A DNA stretch of 64,000 nt from Luteimonas granuli (GTDB lineage Bacteria; Pseudomonadota; Gammaproteobacteria; Xanthomonadales; Xanthomonadaceae). Both the position numbers and the translations under genes were made by a program. Under the pieces are notes generated by a model. The model was not told the origin of the DNA. It was given only the letters and a program-made list of their open reading frames with translations, and searched no databases. Below are positions 37,761-46,508 of the stretch, one piece after another (the first letter of the stretch is position 1; each line of letters starts with the position of its first letter). The stretch lies in contig NZ_CP042218.1 of assembly GCF_007795095.1 (NCBI RefSeq), positions 1,550,001 to 1,614,000 of the forward strand. Direction: 5' to 3'.

Positions 37761-38167
37761 CGCTTTTCTCCTGTCGCCGGATTGGCGCGGCTCGCCTTGA
37801 GTGGATTGTCTGACGCCACGTCGACTTCGATGCAACGGAGCTCATACCGTTTCCCACCCTTGACGGGGAGAGATTCAACGGAGGACCCGCGTGCATCGAC
37901 AAAGCGTCCGTGCAGATCAAGCGCGGGAAGCAGGCCTCCGGCGTGGCTGGCCGGCTCGTTCGCGTCACACCAGTCGAGAGTGTCGTTGATGCATTGCCTG
38001 TAACCGGCATCTCCCAGATCCTTGCCGGGATGCTCCCGGTTGCAGGTCTGCGTCGCGCGGTTGTAGCAGTCATCCGACCCTGCATCGGGTTGTTTCGGTG
38101 CGGCTGACGCGATTGCCGGAACGAGCAGGAGGGGCAGAACGATCTGCATCATTCGACTATTCGACAT
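37757..38167 (-). CDS. Exported small protein, unknown
   Basis: 136 aa from ATG 38167, with a strong AAGGAGGAA ribosome site. N-terminal signal peptide (VLPLLLVPAIASA) and a mature part with five cysteines (DDCYNRATQTCNREH, YRQCINDTLDWCD, LRCIEVD), suggesting disulfide-stabilised periplasmic localisation. Not recognised. Coupled to the DUF4242 gene. Confidence 0.7.
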   Translation of the reverse strand: MSNSRMMQIVLPLLLVPAIASAAPKQPDAGSDDCYNRATQTCNREHPGKDLGDAGYRQCINDTLDWCDANEPASHAGGLLPALDLHGRFVDARGSSVESLPVKGGKRYELRCIEVDVASDNPLKASRANPATGEKR

Positions 38168-38283
38168 GGCTGGTTCCTCCTTGCGGGACAGGGCCCCTGG
38201 AGGAACGCCGGATCCGGCGGGAACAGGCCATGCGCCTGACGGAGGCTCGTACGGGGGCAGGGCCGCGAGGAAGGGATCCCTAC

Positions 38284-38574
38284 CTACAACCGTCCATAGC
38301 GCTGCTTCCGCTTTTCCGTGAAGTGCCACCAGGGTTCGGGTGGTCCACCGGCCAGGAAGGACGTGACGGACATGAAGACATCCAGGACACACGGGTCCTG
38401 CCGCGTCCCTGTCGCGATGCAGAGCGACTGATAGAGATCCAGTGGATCCGCGCCGACCAGCTGGCCCGGTTCACTGTAGCCCAGCACTTCGAAGTCCCTG
38501 GCCGCGGCGGGCCCGACATTCGGCAGGTCGGTGAAGCGCTTGACCTCTTCTCTCACGACTCTGGATGGATTCAT
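38284..38574 (-). CDS. Helix-hairpin-helix (Cdd1/pathogenicity-locus type) protein
   Basis: 96 aa. An N-terminal HhH motif (FTDLPNVGPAAARDFEVLGY) is followed by LVGADPLDLYQSLC and a C-terminal FTEKRKQRYGRL. This matches the small Cdd1-like family found in mobile or accessory loci; DNA binding is likely, role unknown. Directly downstream of the IS-interrupted gene with about 18 bases between stop and start. Confidence 0.75.
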   Translation of the reverse strand: MNPSRVVREEVKRFTDLPNVGPAAARDFEVLGYSEPGQLVGADPLDLYQSLCIATGTRQDPCVLDVFMSVTSFLAGGPPEPWWHFTEKRKQRYGRL

Positions 38575-38835
38575 GGCCGCCAGCGCCCGGGGTCAGGTCG
38601 ACTCTCGCCGGCGCCACCGGTCCCCCGGTGCCTTGAAGTAATGCCGGAAGACATGGTTCCACGGAATCACGATGGGTACCAGCACCACGCCCATGAGAGT
38701 CGCGAACAGTGTTTCGGACGCGTACTCGTCCAGCCCGGGGCCCAACTGTCACCGCCGACGTAAAACTGACCCACCCGCGCCGATGTAAATCTGACCCACC
38801 CGGGCGAGGATGGCGGTCTTTTGGAGGCCGCCTGG

Positions 38836-40622
<1,787 letters not shown>

Positions 40623-41006
40623 GCGCCCGAGGTGGGTCAGATTTCAATCGGCGATAACGGGCCAAAGTGGGTCAGATTTCAGTCGGCGTTGACACAACCA
40701 CATGGGTATGGCGGATGCCACGACCCAGATGAGCTTCCACAGCAACTCGAAGAGGAGCAGGGGAAGCATTCGCAGTGGATATCGCAGCCCCAGCAGACAC
40801 ATCACGGCCAGCGCTCCCAGGAGAGCGCGGATCACCGAGTTGGGCCCCGCCACCAGGCTTGCCGGGGCGATGATGTGCGGCCAGATCGTGACTGCCAGGC
40901 CCATCGCGACAAGCAGGTACATGGCTCGAAGCAGGTACAGCCTCAACGTGCTGACGTCGTTCATGTGGCGCCGCTCCCGGGATGGATGGATTGTCAGCTG
41001 TCCTTT

Positions 41007-41351
41007 CTAGAACTCACGACCGTTGACCGGCACCCGCGGGATGCGCTCCAGCTCGATGTCGTCCAGGCAGCGCACGTTCACCGCGGCCGTTTCCACTCCG
41101 TCCGGGCGCCGCCCGATGCTGAAGGGCTGGCTGCCGCAGTCCGAGCAGAACTGGTGCCTGATGACGTGCTTGTTGAACGTGTACGTGGTGAGCTTCTCCT
41201 GGCCAGCCACGACCACGAGGGCCGACTCCGGTACGAACCAGAGCAGCAGGCCCTTGCTGCTGCAGTGCGAACAATTGCACTCGATCGCCCTGTCGGGTTG
41301 GCCTTCGGCGGTGAATCTGACGGCGCCGCAGTGACAGCTTCCAGACTGCAT
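41007..41351 (-). CDS. GFA-domain protein (cassette)
   Basis: 114 aa from ATG 41351. GFA/CENP-V fold with the zinc cysteine pattern SCHCGAVRF, CNCSHCSSKG and FCSDCGSQPF. Family members include glutathione-dependent formaldehyde-activating proteins, but most are of unknown substrate. A GTCAGCT core-like motif lies just 3' (40993-40999, + strand), without a recognisable partner half. The second GFA-type gene of the array; the other is at 45034-45681. Confidence 0.85.
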   Translation of the reverse strand: MQSGSCHCGAVRFTAEGQPDRAIECNCSHCSSKGLLLWFVPESALVVVAGQEKLTTYTFNKHVIRHQFCSDCGSQPFSIGRRPDGVETAAVNVRCLDDIELERIPRVPVNGREF

Positions 41352-41460
41352 GAGTGCTCCCAGGACCGCTGAGGTCCGGATCGATCCCGCCGCGTAGCGG
41401 CAGAAGCCGGAGAATGACACGTCTGGCGCCCGCTATGCACCATGCGTGCGTGCGCTTCTC

Positions 41461-41802
41461 TCAGGACTGCGGGTCGTACCCGAAGACTCGCAGCTCCTGG
41501 TCACAACGACAGGCCTTGGCGATACGTGCGGCCCATGCGACAGCCTCGCCTCGCGAGGTCAGCTCCAGCACGGTGAAGCCTCCGTTGAGCGGGGGCGCCC
41601 AGGGGTAGCCGCCCTGGGCAATCGCACCCGTCGCCGAAACCAGCACGGGAGGCACGCCCTCGTCGATTCCCCCGCCGAAGACGTAGACACCTGCGGCCTT
41701 CGCCTCCTCGATCACGACATGAGAGTCGCGGACCACCGCCTCCCATTCATCGTCAGGCACAACCATTGCGGCGCCGGGAAAGGAAATCAGGTACTTGGCC
41801 AT
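41461..41802 (-). CDS. YCII-like domain protein (cassette)
   Basis: 113 aa from ATG 41802. Begins MAKYLISFPGAAM and contains PPLNGGFTVLELTSRGEAVAWA and the C-terminal CDQELRVFG, the pattern of YCII-related, ferredoxin-like small proteins often grouped with transcription factors or dehalogenase-like functions. RBS AAGAGGAG about 6-13 bases upstream. The TGA at 41461 is followed by a decayed attC-like region (41352-41460) whose halves I could not assign. Confidence 0.82.
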   Translation of the reverse strand: MAKYLISFPGAAMVVPDDEWEAVVRDSHVVIEEAKAAGVYVFGGGIDEGVPPVLVSATGAIAQGGYPWAPPLNGGFTVLELTSRGEAVAWAARIAKACRCDQELRVFGYDPQS

Positions 41803-41820
41803 AGTGCCGACTCCTCTTGG

Positions 41821-41910
41821 ATCTGACGGCCGGGCTCTCTCGACCGGCATCGATCCATCGATGTGAGCCCGATCACCTCTACGGGCGCCGGCCTGAACGC
41901 ATTGTCAGGC
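41821..41910 (-). other. attC site, 90 bp, variant cores
   Basis: On the - strand it begins GCCTGAC (41904-41910), continues AATGCGTTCAGGCCGG and ends CGGCCGTCAGAT (core GTCAGAT at 41821-41827 on +). The cores have TC in place of the canonical TT. It ends the cassette of the gene at 41905-42159, whose TGA stop is inside the first core. Confidence 0.7.
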
Positions 41911-42159
41911 CGCTGCCGCCTGGCGCCCATGCCCTCTCGCGGAGCGCCAGCCCAGTAGACGAGCCGGCAGGAAGAGAATCGCCTGCAGGAGCGCAAACAT
42001 CGCGCCGCAGGTGATGCCCACCAGGCGGAACGGCAGGGAAAGCAGCCAGGCAAGCGGCCAGAGTACGAGCGCCAACAAAGCGAGTGGCCAGCACAGAACA
42101 AAGAGGATGCACCAGGCAACCACACCCACGAAGGTCATTCCCAAACTCCTTGCCGCCAT
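41905..42159 (-). CDS. Small membrane protein (cassette)
   Basis: 84 aa; two or three hydrophobic segments (GMTFVGVVAWCILFVLCWPLALLALVLWPLAWLL, then GITCGAMFALLQAILFL). Not recognised. ATG 42159 has GGCAAGGAG-like purines downstream rather than upstream, so the ATG at 42138 (MTFVGVV, with AAGGAG upstream) is an equally good start. The TGA lies in the attC core. Confidence 0.65.
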   Translation of the reverse strand: MAARSLGMTFVGVVAWCILFVLCWPLALLALVLWPLAWLLSLPFRLVGITCGAMFALLQAILFLPARLLGWRSARGHGRQAAAA

Positions 42160-42175
42160 GTGACACGGCTCCGTT

Positions 42176-42264
42176 GGTTAGATTGACGCGCTGGATAATG
42201 CCTGGCAATGGGTTTGCGACGAAGCGCCCGATAGCCCGACGAAGCGGGATTACTGGCGCTAGGC
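42176..42264 (-). other. Degenerate attC-like site
   Basis: Reading the - strand: GCCTAGC (42258-42264) in place of GCCTAAC, then a dyad-rich stretch with repeated CTTCGTCGGG / GCTTCGTCG, ending near ATCTAACC (42175-42182). The halves no longer pair well. Position, between a stop codon and the next start, is as expected for a decayed attC. Confidence 0.4.
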
Positions 42265-42609
42265 CGCGCCCGAGCCTTGTGCGAGAACCAGAAGCGCGGC
42301 GCCAAATGCCACCCATGCGGCCGCCGTGGCAATTATTGCAGCAAGTGACAACCGGCGAGCCAATGTTGCGGAGCCGCTCCTCCGCCAGATAAAAGTAGCG
42401 GACCCTACGGCGGCCAGCGATGCCAGAATCACGACAGCAGCGGGCCAGGGCGATATGGCGACGTACGTGGGGCCGTCGCCGCCGAGCTGCGCGACGTGCC
42501 AGATAACCACTGCCAGACAGAGGATGGCGACAGAAAAAAGCAGAGCGCCTGCGGCCATGAGGAACCCTGACCAGCGGACTAGTGAGTTTGAACTGTGGAT
42601 GACGTCCAT
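42259..42609 (-). CDS. Membrane protein (cassette)
   Basis: 116 aa with three hydrophobic segments (GFLMAAGALLFSVAILCLAVVIWHV, PAAVVILASLAAVGSATFIW and LSLAAIIATAAAWVAFGAALLVLA). No family recognised. Its TAG stop sits in the mutated core GCCTAGC. Confidence 0.7.
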   Translation of the reverse strand: MDVIHSSNSLVRWSGFLMAAGALLFSVAILCLAVVIWHVAQLGGDGPTYVAISPWPAAVVILASLAAVGSATFIWRRSGSATLARRLSLAAIIATAAAWVAFGAALLVLAQGSGAA

Positions 42610-42613
42610 AGCG

Positions 42614-42720
42614 GGATGACAGTCAAGCCGAGACTCGTAGTGGGGCGAAGCACATGACAGGCTGTACCCGCCATGTGGTTTTCGGAGCGAAGCGGCATCG
42701 GCTGGAATGAATTGTCAGTC
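42614..42720 (-). other. attC site, 107 bp, variant cores
   Basis: - strand: GACTGAC (42714-42720), AATTCATTCCAGCCGATGCC, a central hairpin around CATGTGC-type sequence, then CTCGGCTTGACTGTCATCC (core GTCATCC at 42614-42620 on +). The CAGCCGA / TCGGCTTG inner arms pair as in classic attC sites. The TGA of the upstream lipoprotein gene lies in the first core. Confidence 0.7.
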
Positions 42721-43266
42721 GCTAGTCGCCGAATGCTCAAACTTGATCTTTGCACCGTTCATCAACCGCATAAAGGGCTCCGTAGGCGACAACTTCAAGT
42801 CTGCCCACAGAGTGACCTCAGTGGGGTTTGCTGGCACTTTTGAGAATGGCGCGCTGACGCTGAACTCAAAGCCTGTCGGGTCCTGTACGAGTACGTGGCG
42901 CTGCAGCAGTTGGAGCTGACGAGCGCCGTCAGAGCTCAGCGCCAGCAAGTACGTGGACACAGGGATGTCTGCCTTGAACACTCCGCCAGGGCGTGACTCC
43001 TTGGTCACGCCAAGAAGCGACAGCTTCATCGCGGCCGAGCGAACTCCGGACGGGGTTGTGAGAGACAAACCCAGATGGCTTTCGGGAACGTCGATCTCGA
43101 AGTCTGCCGGCACGGATATCTTGACCCGGACTTGTGTGGGGTCAATCTGTGCCAGGGCACGAGGTGACATCGACGACAGGTTCAGGACAGTGGCAAGCGG
43201 GATGGATGCGCAGCCGCCATTTAGAGCCATCATCATTGTCAGCACTACCATCGCAACAGCTCGCAT
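42715..43266 (-). CDS. Putative lipoprotein (cassette)
   Basis: 183 aa. Signal peptide with lipobox LNGGC (Cys19), then a beta-rich soluble domain (TQVRVKISVPADFEIDVPES, GLSLTTPSG, FEFSVSAPF). No recognised family. ATG 43266. The TGA lies in the attC core that follows. Confidence 0.72.
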   Translation of the reverse strand: MRAVAMVVLTMMMALNGGCASIPLATVLNLSSMSPRALAQIDPTQVRVKISVPADFEIDVPESHLGLSLTTPSGVRSAAMKLSLLGVTKESRPGGVFKADIPVSTYLLALSSDGARQLQLLQRHVLVQDPTGFEFSVSAPFSKVPANPTEVTLWADLKLSPTEPFMRLMNGAKIKFEHSATSD

Positions 43267-43279
43267 GACTTCACCTGAC

Positions 43280-43391
43280 AGCTAACATCTGAATCAGGGC
43301 GGCCCGCTCAGTGGTGCGGAACACATGGCAAGCTCTTTCTGCCATGCGGGCCGCGTAACGAAGCGGCTTCGGCCGGAACGCATTGTCAGGC
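43280..43391 (-). other. attC site, 112 bp, long variable hairpin
   Basis: - strand: GCCTGAC (43385-43391), AATGCGTTCCGGCCGAAGCC GCTTCG, a hairpin CATGGCAG...CTTGCCATG, then GATTCAGATGTTAGCT (core at 43280-43286). Its central hairpin is the same type as in the attC at 46400-46508, so the two are related although far apart in the array. It contains the TGA of the VOC gene. Confidence 0.75.
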
Positions 43392-43769
43392 CGCGGCCGG
43401 GACCCGCCAAGGCGGATTCTTGCGGTTCTGCCCGGCCCAGAAGAGGCAGAGAGTGTTGCCAGAGGGGTCCTGGAGCCTGGCCTCGCGCCAAAGCCCGCGC
43501 TCATCCGTCGGGAGCCTGGAGAAGACAAAGCCGCGCTTCTGCAGCTCCACCACCCGCGCATCCAGATCGGTGCACTCGAAGTACACCACAGCGCCATTCG
43601 ACGCCGAAGGAGCGTCCGACAGATGGACCGAAAAGGTTGCTTCGCCCTCAGGGCACTCAAACCTCGCGTAGTGAGGCGAATGAACGATGAGCGTGAATCC
43701 CATGCCTTGGTAGAACGCGATGGCTGCGTCGGTATCCACGACGGGAAGTGTCACCTGGTTCAAGTTCAC
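43386..43769 (-). CDS. VOC-family protein (cassette)
   Basis: 127 aa from ATG 43769. VOC fold: NQVTLPVVDTDAAIAFYQGMGF at the N-terminus and EARLQDPSGNTLCLFWAG at the C-terminus (Glu/His metal-ligand positions). It may be a glyoxalase-like lyase or a drug-binding protein. RBS AGGAGG-like (GGGAGG) lies about 10 bases upstream. The TGA lies in the attC core. Confidence 0.87.
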   Translation of the reverse strand: MNLNQVTLPVVDTDAAIAFYQGMGFTLIVHSPHYARFECPEGEATFSVHLSDAPSASNGAVVYFECTDLDARVVELQKRGFVFSRLPTDERGLWREARLQDPSGNTLCLFWAGQNRKNPPWRVPAAA

Positions 43770-43786
43770 TGCGGTCCCTCCTGGCG

Positions 43787-43866
43787 GCCCAACGCTTGAG
43801 TCAAGCCGGCGTCTTCTGCCATGTGTTGATGGAACGAAGCAAATTCGGCTCGAGCGAACTCCTAGT
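43787..43866 (-). other. attC site, one canonical core
   Basis: - strand: mutated first core (GACTAGG, 43860-43866), AGTTCGCTCGAGCCGAATTT, a central hairpin, GCCGGCTTGACTCAAGC and canonical GTTGGGC (43787-43793 on +). The GAGCCGA / CCGGCTTG arms pair. The first core has lost the AAC, but the recombining core is intact. Confidence 0.65.
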
Positions 43867-43872
43867 CCTCAG

Positions 43873-44319
43873 CTAGAGCACTTGGATCTGTAATGCGTCG
43901 GTGACCCGCACATGCGTCTGGTAGTAGTACTTTCCGCTGGGCTTGCCGCCTACAACGAAGTCGATCCTCGTGCGACGTGCAGTCCCTGAGACGAGAATAC
44001 GCTTGCCTTTAAGCGCTACCTCAGGGGGAGCGTGGAGAAGGGCCTCCAGCTCCTCAGCGGCACTTGGCATTACCGCAATGGAAAGGTTCCGCGGATCTCG
44101 ATAATCCGCTTCGGAGTTGAGGTGGACCCTGTTTGTGCGGCCCGTTGCTTTTACGGTCATGGCGAACACACCGGTTAAGCCAGTCCTTGGGGCCGCAGCC
44201 GCTTGAAGCACCGCTTGACCAGGCTCGATCCAGGGCAACGTCGATGGCGCAGGAACGCTCGCACAGCCGGCAGCCCAAGCAAGGATGAGAATGAGGGTTG
44301 TTGCTTTCCAGAAGTTCAT
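43873..44319 (-). CDS. Putative lipoprotein (cassette)
   Basis: 148 aa from ATG 44319 (AAAGGA upstream). Lipobox WAAGC (Cys19). The mature domain is beta-rich (VFAMTVKATGRTNRVHLNSEADYRDPRNLSIAV is its centre), ending with a repeated-strand GKRILVSGTARRTRIDFVVG. It resembles small OB-like exported proteins; not recognised. TAG stop lies 7 bases before the attC. Confidence 0.72.
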   Translation of the reverse strand: MNFWKATTLILILAWAAGCASVPAPSTLPWIEPGQAVLQAAAAPRTGLTGVFAMTVKATGRTNRVHLNSEADYRDPRNLSIAVMPSAAEELEALLHAPPEVALKGKRILVSGTARRTRIDFVVGGKPSGKYYYQTHVRVTDALQIQVL

Positions 44320-44362
44320 AGGAATCCTTTCGTGAGGATCAGCCGCCCGCCCCTGGACCGAG

Positions 44363-44593
44363 TTAAGCCGCGGACCGCTGCAACCTTTGCGCTGCCAGCT
44401 CAGTGCGTGTGGCCGCCAGTTCGGCTGCGATACGCCCCAACTCTGCGTTGGTCCTCTTTGACTCCTCGATGATCGCGGCAAGCTTGTCTTTCGTGCCAAA
44501 GATCGCAAAAGGAAGCAAGAACCACAGCAGTGCGAGTACAAAGAGAAACAGGATGATGATGAGGCCGAAGCCGCCCCCCAGTAGATCAGCCAT
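44363..44593 (-). CDS. Small membrane protein with helical tail (cassette)
   Basis: 76 aa. One long hydrophobic N-terminal helix (FGLIIILFLFVLALLWFLLPFAIF), then an amphipathic helical tail rich in Ala/Glu (KLAAIIEESKRTNAELGRIAAELAATRTEL), probably oligomerising. The TAA stop falls in a GCGGCTTAACTC stretch that matches the L' arm of an attC; the rest of that site is missing (about 44338-44376). Confidence 0.72.
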   Translation of the reverse strand: MADLLGGGFGLIIILFLFVLALLWFLLPFAIFGTKDKLAAIIEESKRTNAELGRIAAELAATRTELAAQRLQRSAA

Positions 44594-44649
44594 CTCTAAC
44601 TCCCCCTGAGTTGATGTTGCGGATCACAAACAGAACTGGCCCCTGTGAG

Positions 44650-44697
44650 GCCTAAGCCGCGCCGCGAAGAAGCGTCGGCTCGGACGAACTGTCAGGC
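44650..44697 (-). other. attC remnant with deleted terminal arm
   Basis: - strand: GCCTGAC (44691-44697), AGTTCGTCCGAGCCGACGCT, TCTTCGCGGCGCGGCTTAGGC. An intact site would read CGGCTTAA...GTTAGGC. Here the segment between the two TTA copies is gone, leaving CGGCTTAGGC, which is what a slip or deletion between short direct repeats would leave. The recombining core is destroyed, so the flanking cassettes should now move only as one unit. Confidence 0.65.
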
Positions 44698-44699
44698 GG

Positions 44700-45032
44700 C
44701 TACCGCCACCTCGCGAGCTCGCCTGACACATACTCGGAAATCTCGCTGGTGTTCTTGATGAACTCCGCCTCGAGATCGACGCCGCACTTGTTGGCCAGGA
44801 CCATAATCGACCACAAGCAATCGGACAGTTCGTGGCCTATTTTCGCCTGATGATCTTCAATGGTTCGGACGCCGGCGTGCGCTTGGATCAGCTTTGCAAG
44901 ATCGCCGACATCGCCCATGAAGCCAAGCGCCAACTCCTGCGTGGTCCAGACGCGACCCCACCGTTTGACCTCCAGCTCTTCGTAGAGACCATTGAGCTCA
45001 AGCGCTGCTTCTTCGAGATCGCTGAATTTCAT
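44700..45032 (-). CDS. MazG-like nucleotide pyrophosphohydrolase (cassette)
   Basis: 110 aa. All-alpha NTP-PPase fold: LNGLYEELEVKRWGRVWTTQEL, LGFMGDVGDLAKLIQAHAG and the C-terminal HELSDCLWSIMVLANKCGVDLEAEF. The metal-binding acidic residues (ExxD-type pattern HELSD) are present; the upstream EExxE motif is replaced by GDVGDL, so activity should be tested. ATG 45032 is one base after the upstream fusion gene's TGA, a tight translational coupling with no attC between them. Confidence 0.82.
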   Translation of the reverse strand: MKFSDLEEAALELNGLYEELEVKRWGRVWTTQELALGFMGDVGDLAKLIQAHAGVRTIEDHQAKIGHELSDCLWSIMVLANKCGVDLEAEFIKNTSEISEYVSGELARWR

Positions 45033-45033
45033 T

Positions 45034-45681
45034 TCATGCTCCCAGCGGCTCCGAGATCACGCCCTGAATCCATTCGATGTAGTGGCTCAAGCGGACATTA
45101 CAGGTCAGCTGGCCATAGAGCCCTGGCCGCGTGGCCCTGACATCGCCGTGAATGAATCCCCAGGCGGACAGCCCGACCAATACCCATTGGTCATTGATCT
45201 GGACGAGCGCCGGTCCGCCGCTGTCTCCGCTTCCAGTTTTGCCCTCAAGGGGCAGGGCTGACGAGGACTCGTCGAAAACATAGCAGAACCAGCGCTCATG
45301 AGCACTGGTGATCGTGTTGAACGCGCGGCGAAGCTCCGTGCGGTTGGGACCGCGGACGTCATGCCCAGCGTTGAAGCCGTATTGGTCGGGATTGGACCGG
45401 CGTTGGTGGTGCGTGTAGATGCCGCAGTTGCCACAGAAGTAGTGCTTGGCAGTACGGGTGTTGAACTCGTAGAGCTTGAGATGCTCCGAGCCTTTGACGA
45501 TGCGAATCCCCGATAAGGAAACCGAGGCCACCACTGCACCCTTGCGACGGCAGATGGAACAGTCGCAGCGCCGGGGATCAACGATGCCCTGTGGCAGATC
45601 AAGCTCGAGCTCCACCGAGCCGCAGTGACACGTGGCACGGTGCTTGGCCAGGACAGGCACGCCGCCGATCTCTTTGAGCAC
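45034..45681 (-). CDS. GFA domain fused to C-terminal half of trypsin-like protease (cassette)
   Basis: 215 aa from GTG 45681 (GGGAGAG about 6 bases upstream). Residues 1-110 form a GFA domain with the zinc pattern CHCGS, CDCSICRRKG and CGNCGIYTHH, ending at NAG where family members continue NAGC. From about 112 the sequence changes to the C-terminal part of an S1 protease: TGSGDSGGPALVQ (catalytic Ser region), LVGLSAWG and RPGLYGQ...HYIEWIQ. The protease half with His and Asp is absent, so proteolysis is unlikely. It looks like a chimera of two genes. An upstream open extension to 45825 crosses the attC and is rejected. Confidence 0.8.
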   Translation of the reverse strand: MLKEIGGVPVLAKHRATCHCGSVELELDLPQGIVDPRRCDCSICRRKGAVVASVSLSGIRIVKGSEHLKLYEFNTRTAKHYFCGNCGIYTHHQRRSNPDQYGFNAGHDVRGPNRTELRRAFNTITSAHERWFCYVFDESSSALPLEGKTGSGDSGGPALVQINDQWVLVGLSAWGFIHGDVRATRPGLYGQLTCNVRLSHYIEWIQGVISEPLGA

Positions 45682-45699
45682 CTCGGACTCTCCCTTGAG

Positions 45700-45757
45700 G
45701 CCTGACACCAGAATCAAGCCGCGCCGCGAAGCGGCGTCCGCTGGAACAGCGTCAGGC
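45700..45757 (-). other. attC site, 58 bp, variant cores
   Basis: - strand: GCCTGAC (45751-45757), GCTGTTCCAGCGGACGCCGC, TTCGCGGCGCGGCTTGATTC, TGGTGTCAGGC (core GTCAGGC at 45700-45706). Compact site with the GCGGCTTG arm and GCCGCTTCGCGGC hairpin of classic short attC sites, but both cores carry TC/GA instead of TT/AA. The TGA of the upstream gene lies in the first core. Confidence 0.75.
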
Positions 45758-46096
45758 TCCACGTGCTGTATGTGCGAAGCCGGTCCGAAATGTAACGAGT
45801 TGGTGGAAACAATAAATGCCCCCAATCAAGCTTATCGTCACATGGAGCAACAAAGCCGCCCAGTACGCTTTCGTGCGCTCCAAGGGAGCAGGCATAGCCA
45901 AGTTCTGCAGAATGCCAGGCAGCTCGGGCTGGAAAGCGTCGATCACGACCATGGCCATGAATGTCAGCGACGCGGCAATCCCACTGGACCACCCGACCAC
46001 GCCCGCCACCCGAGGAGCTACACCACGCACCAAGTAAGCGATACAGACTATCGCCAGAGCAGCATAGATAATCATCGGAAATGTTTGTTGGTTCAT
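45752..46096 (-). CDS. Membrane protein (cassette)
   Basis: 114 aa from ATG 46096 (MNQQTFPM). Four hydrophobic segments (IIYAALAIVCIAYLVRGVA, VVGWSSGIAASLTFMAMVVI, AYWAALLLHVTISLIGGIY). Not recognised. The TGA stop lies in the attC core. Confidence 0.68.
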   Translation of the reverse strand: MNQQTFPMIIYAALAIVCIAYLVRGVAPRVAGVVGWSSGIAASLTFMAMVVIDAFQPELPGILQNLAMPAPLERTKAYWAALLLHVTISLIGGIYCFHQLVTFRTGFAHTARGA

Positions 46097-46100
46097 ATGG

Positions 46101-46123
46101 GTTCCAACACGCCTTGTTAGGCT
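46101..46123 (-). other. Truncated attC remnant
   Basis: - strand: canonical GCCTAAC (46117-46123) followed at once by AAGGCGTGTTGGAA. The central arms are missing, and the second core-like GTTGGAA (46101-46107) lacks the final pyrimidine. It separates the genes at 46176-46364 and 45752-46096 and is probably non-recombinogenic. Confidence 0.45.
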
Positions 46124-46175
46124 GCCCGCGGCCAACGGCGGAATCCGCTACTGAAGCTTGCGGGCATGGCCTGCA

Positions 46176-46364
46176 TTAGTGGGGTTCAGAAGGCTGGCTG
46201 CACGTCCCGCTGTAGCCATCCAGGTACCCGCGGGCAAAGTCCGGAAAGCCCCCCAAGAAAAGTGCAATGCCTGCCACTACAAGAACGTACCGATTGTTCT
46301 TTGCAAACCCAACAAGAAGTAGAACAAGACCAAGTAGAGCAAACGCAATCCCGATCCACTGCAT
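46176..46364 (-). CDS. Small two-helix membrane protein (cassette)
   Basis: 62 aa from ATG 46364 (MQWIG). Two hydrophobic helices (GIAFALLGLVLLLVGFA and YVLVVAGIALFLGGF) and a short polar tail ending GTCSQPSEPH. Not recognised. The in-frame extension to 46451 runs into the neighbouring attC and is rejected. Confidence 0.6.
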   Translation of the reverse strand: MQWIGIAFALLGLVLLLVGFAKNNRYVLVVAGIALFLGGFPDFARGYLDGYSGTCSQPSEPH

Positions 46365-46399
46365 TTTCGGTCCTCCGACACGAATTTTTCGGATGCGAG

Positions 46400-46508
46400 G
46401 CCTAACACCTAAGTTAAGCCGAGACGCGCAGTGGAGCAAAGCACATGGCAAGCTTTATCTGCCATGTGCTTTGCGTAACGAAGCGGCTTCGGCTTGAACG
46501 TGTTAGGC
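46400..46508 (-). other. attC site, 109 bp, canonical cores
   Basis: - strand: GCCTAAC (46502-46508), ACGTTCAAGCCGAAGCCGCT, TCGTTACGCAAAGCACATGG, a perfect-looking central hairpin (CAAAGCACATGGCAGATAAA pairing with AGCTTGCCATGTGCTTTG), CTCGGCTTAACTTAGGTGTTAGGC (core 46400-46406). Both cores match GTTRRRY. The TAA of the VOC gene lies in the first core. Confidence 0.9.

Noticed and set aside
45681-45825. N-terminal extension of the GFA/protease chimera to 45825
   Set aside because: It would read through the attC at 45700-45757 and the preceding gene's stop; the GTG at 45681 with GGGAGAG is the better start.
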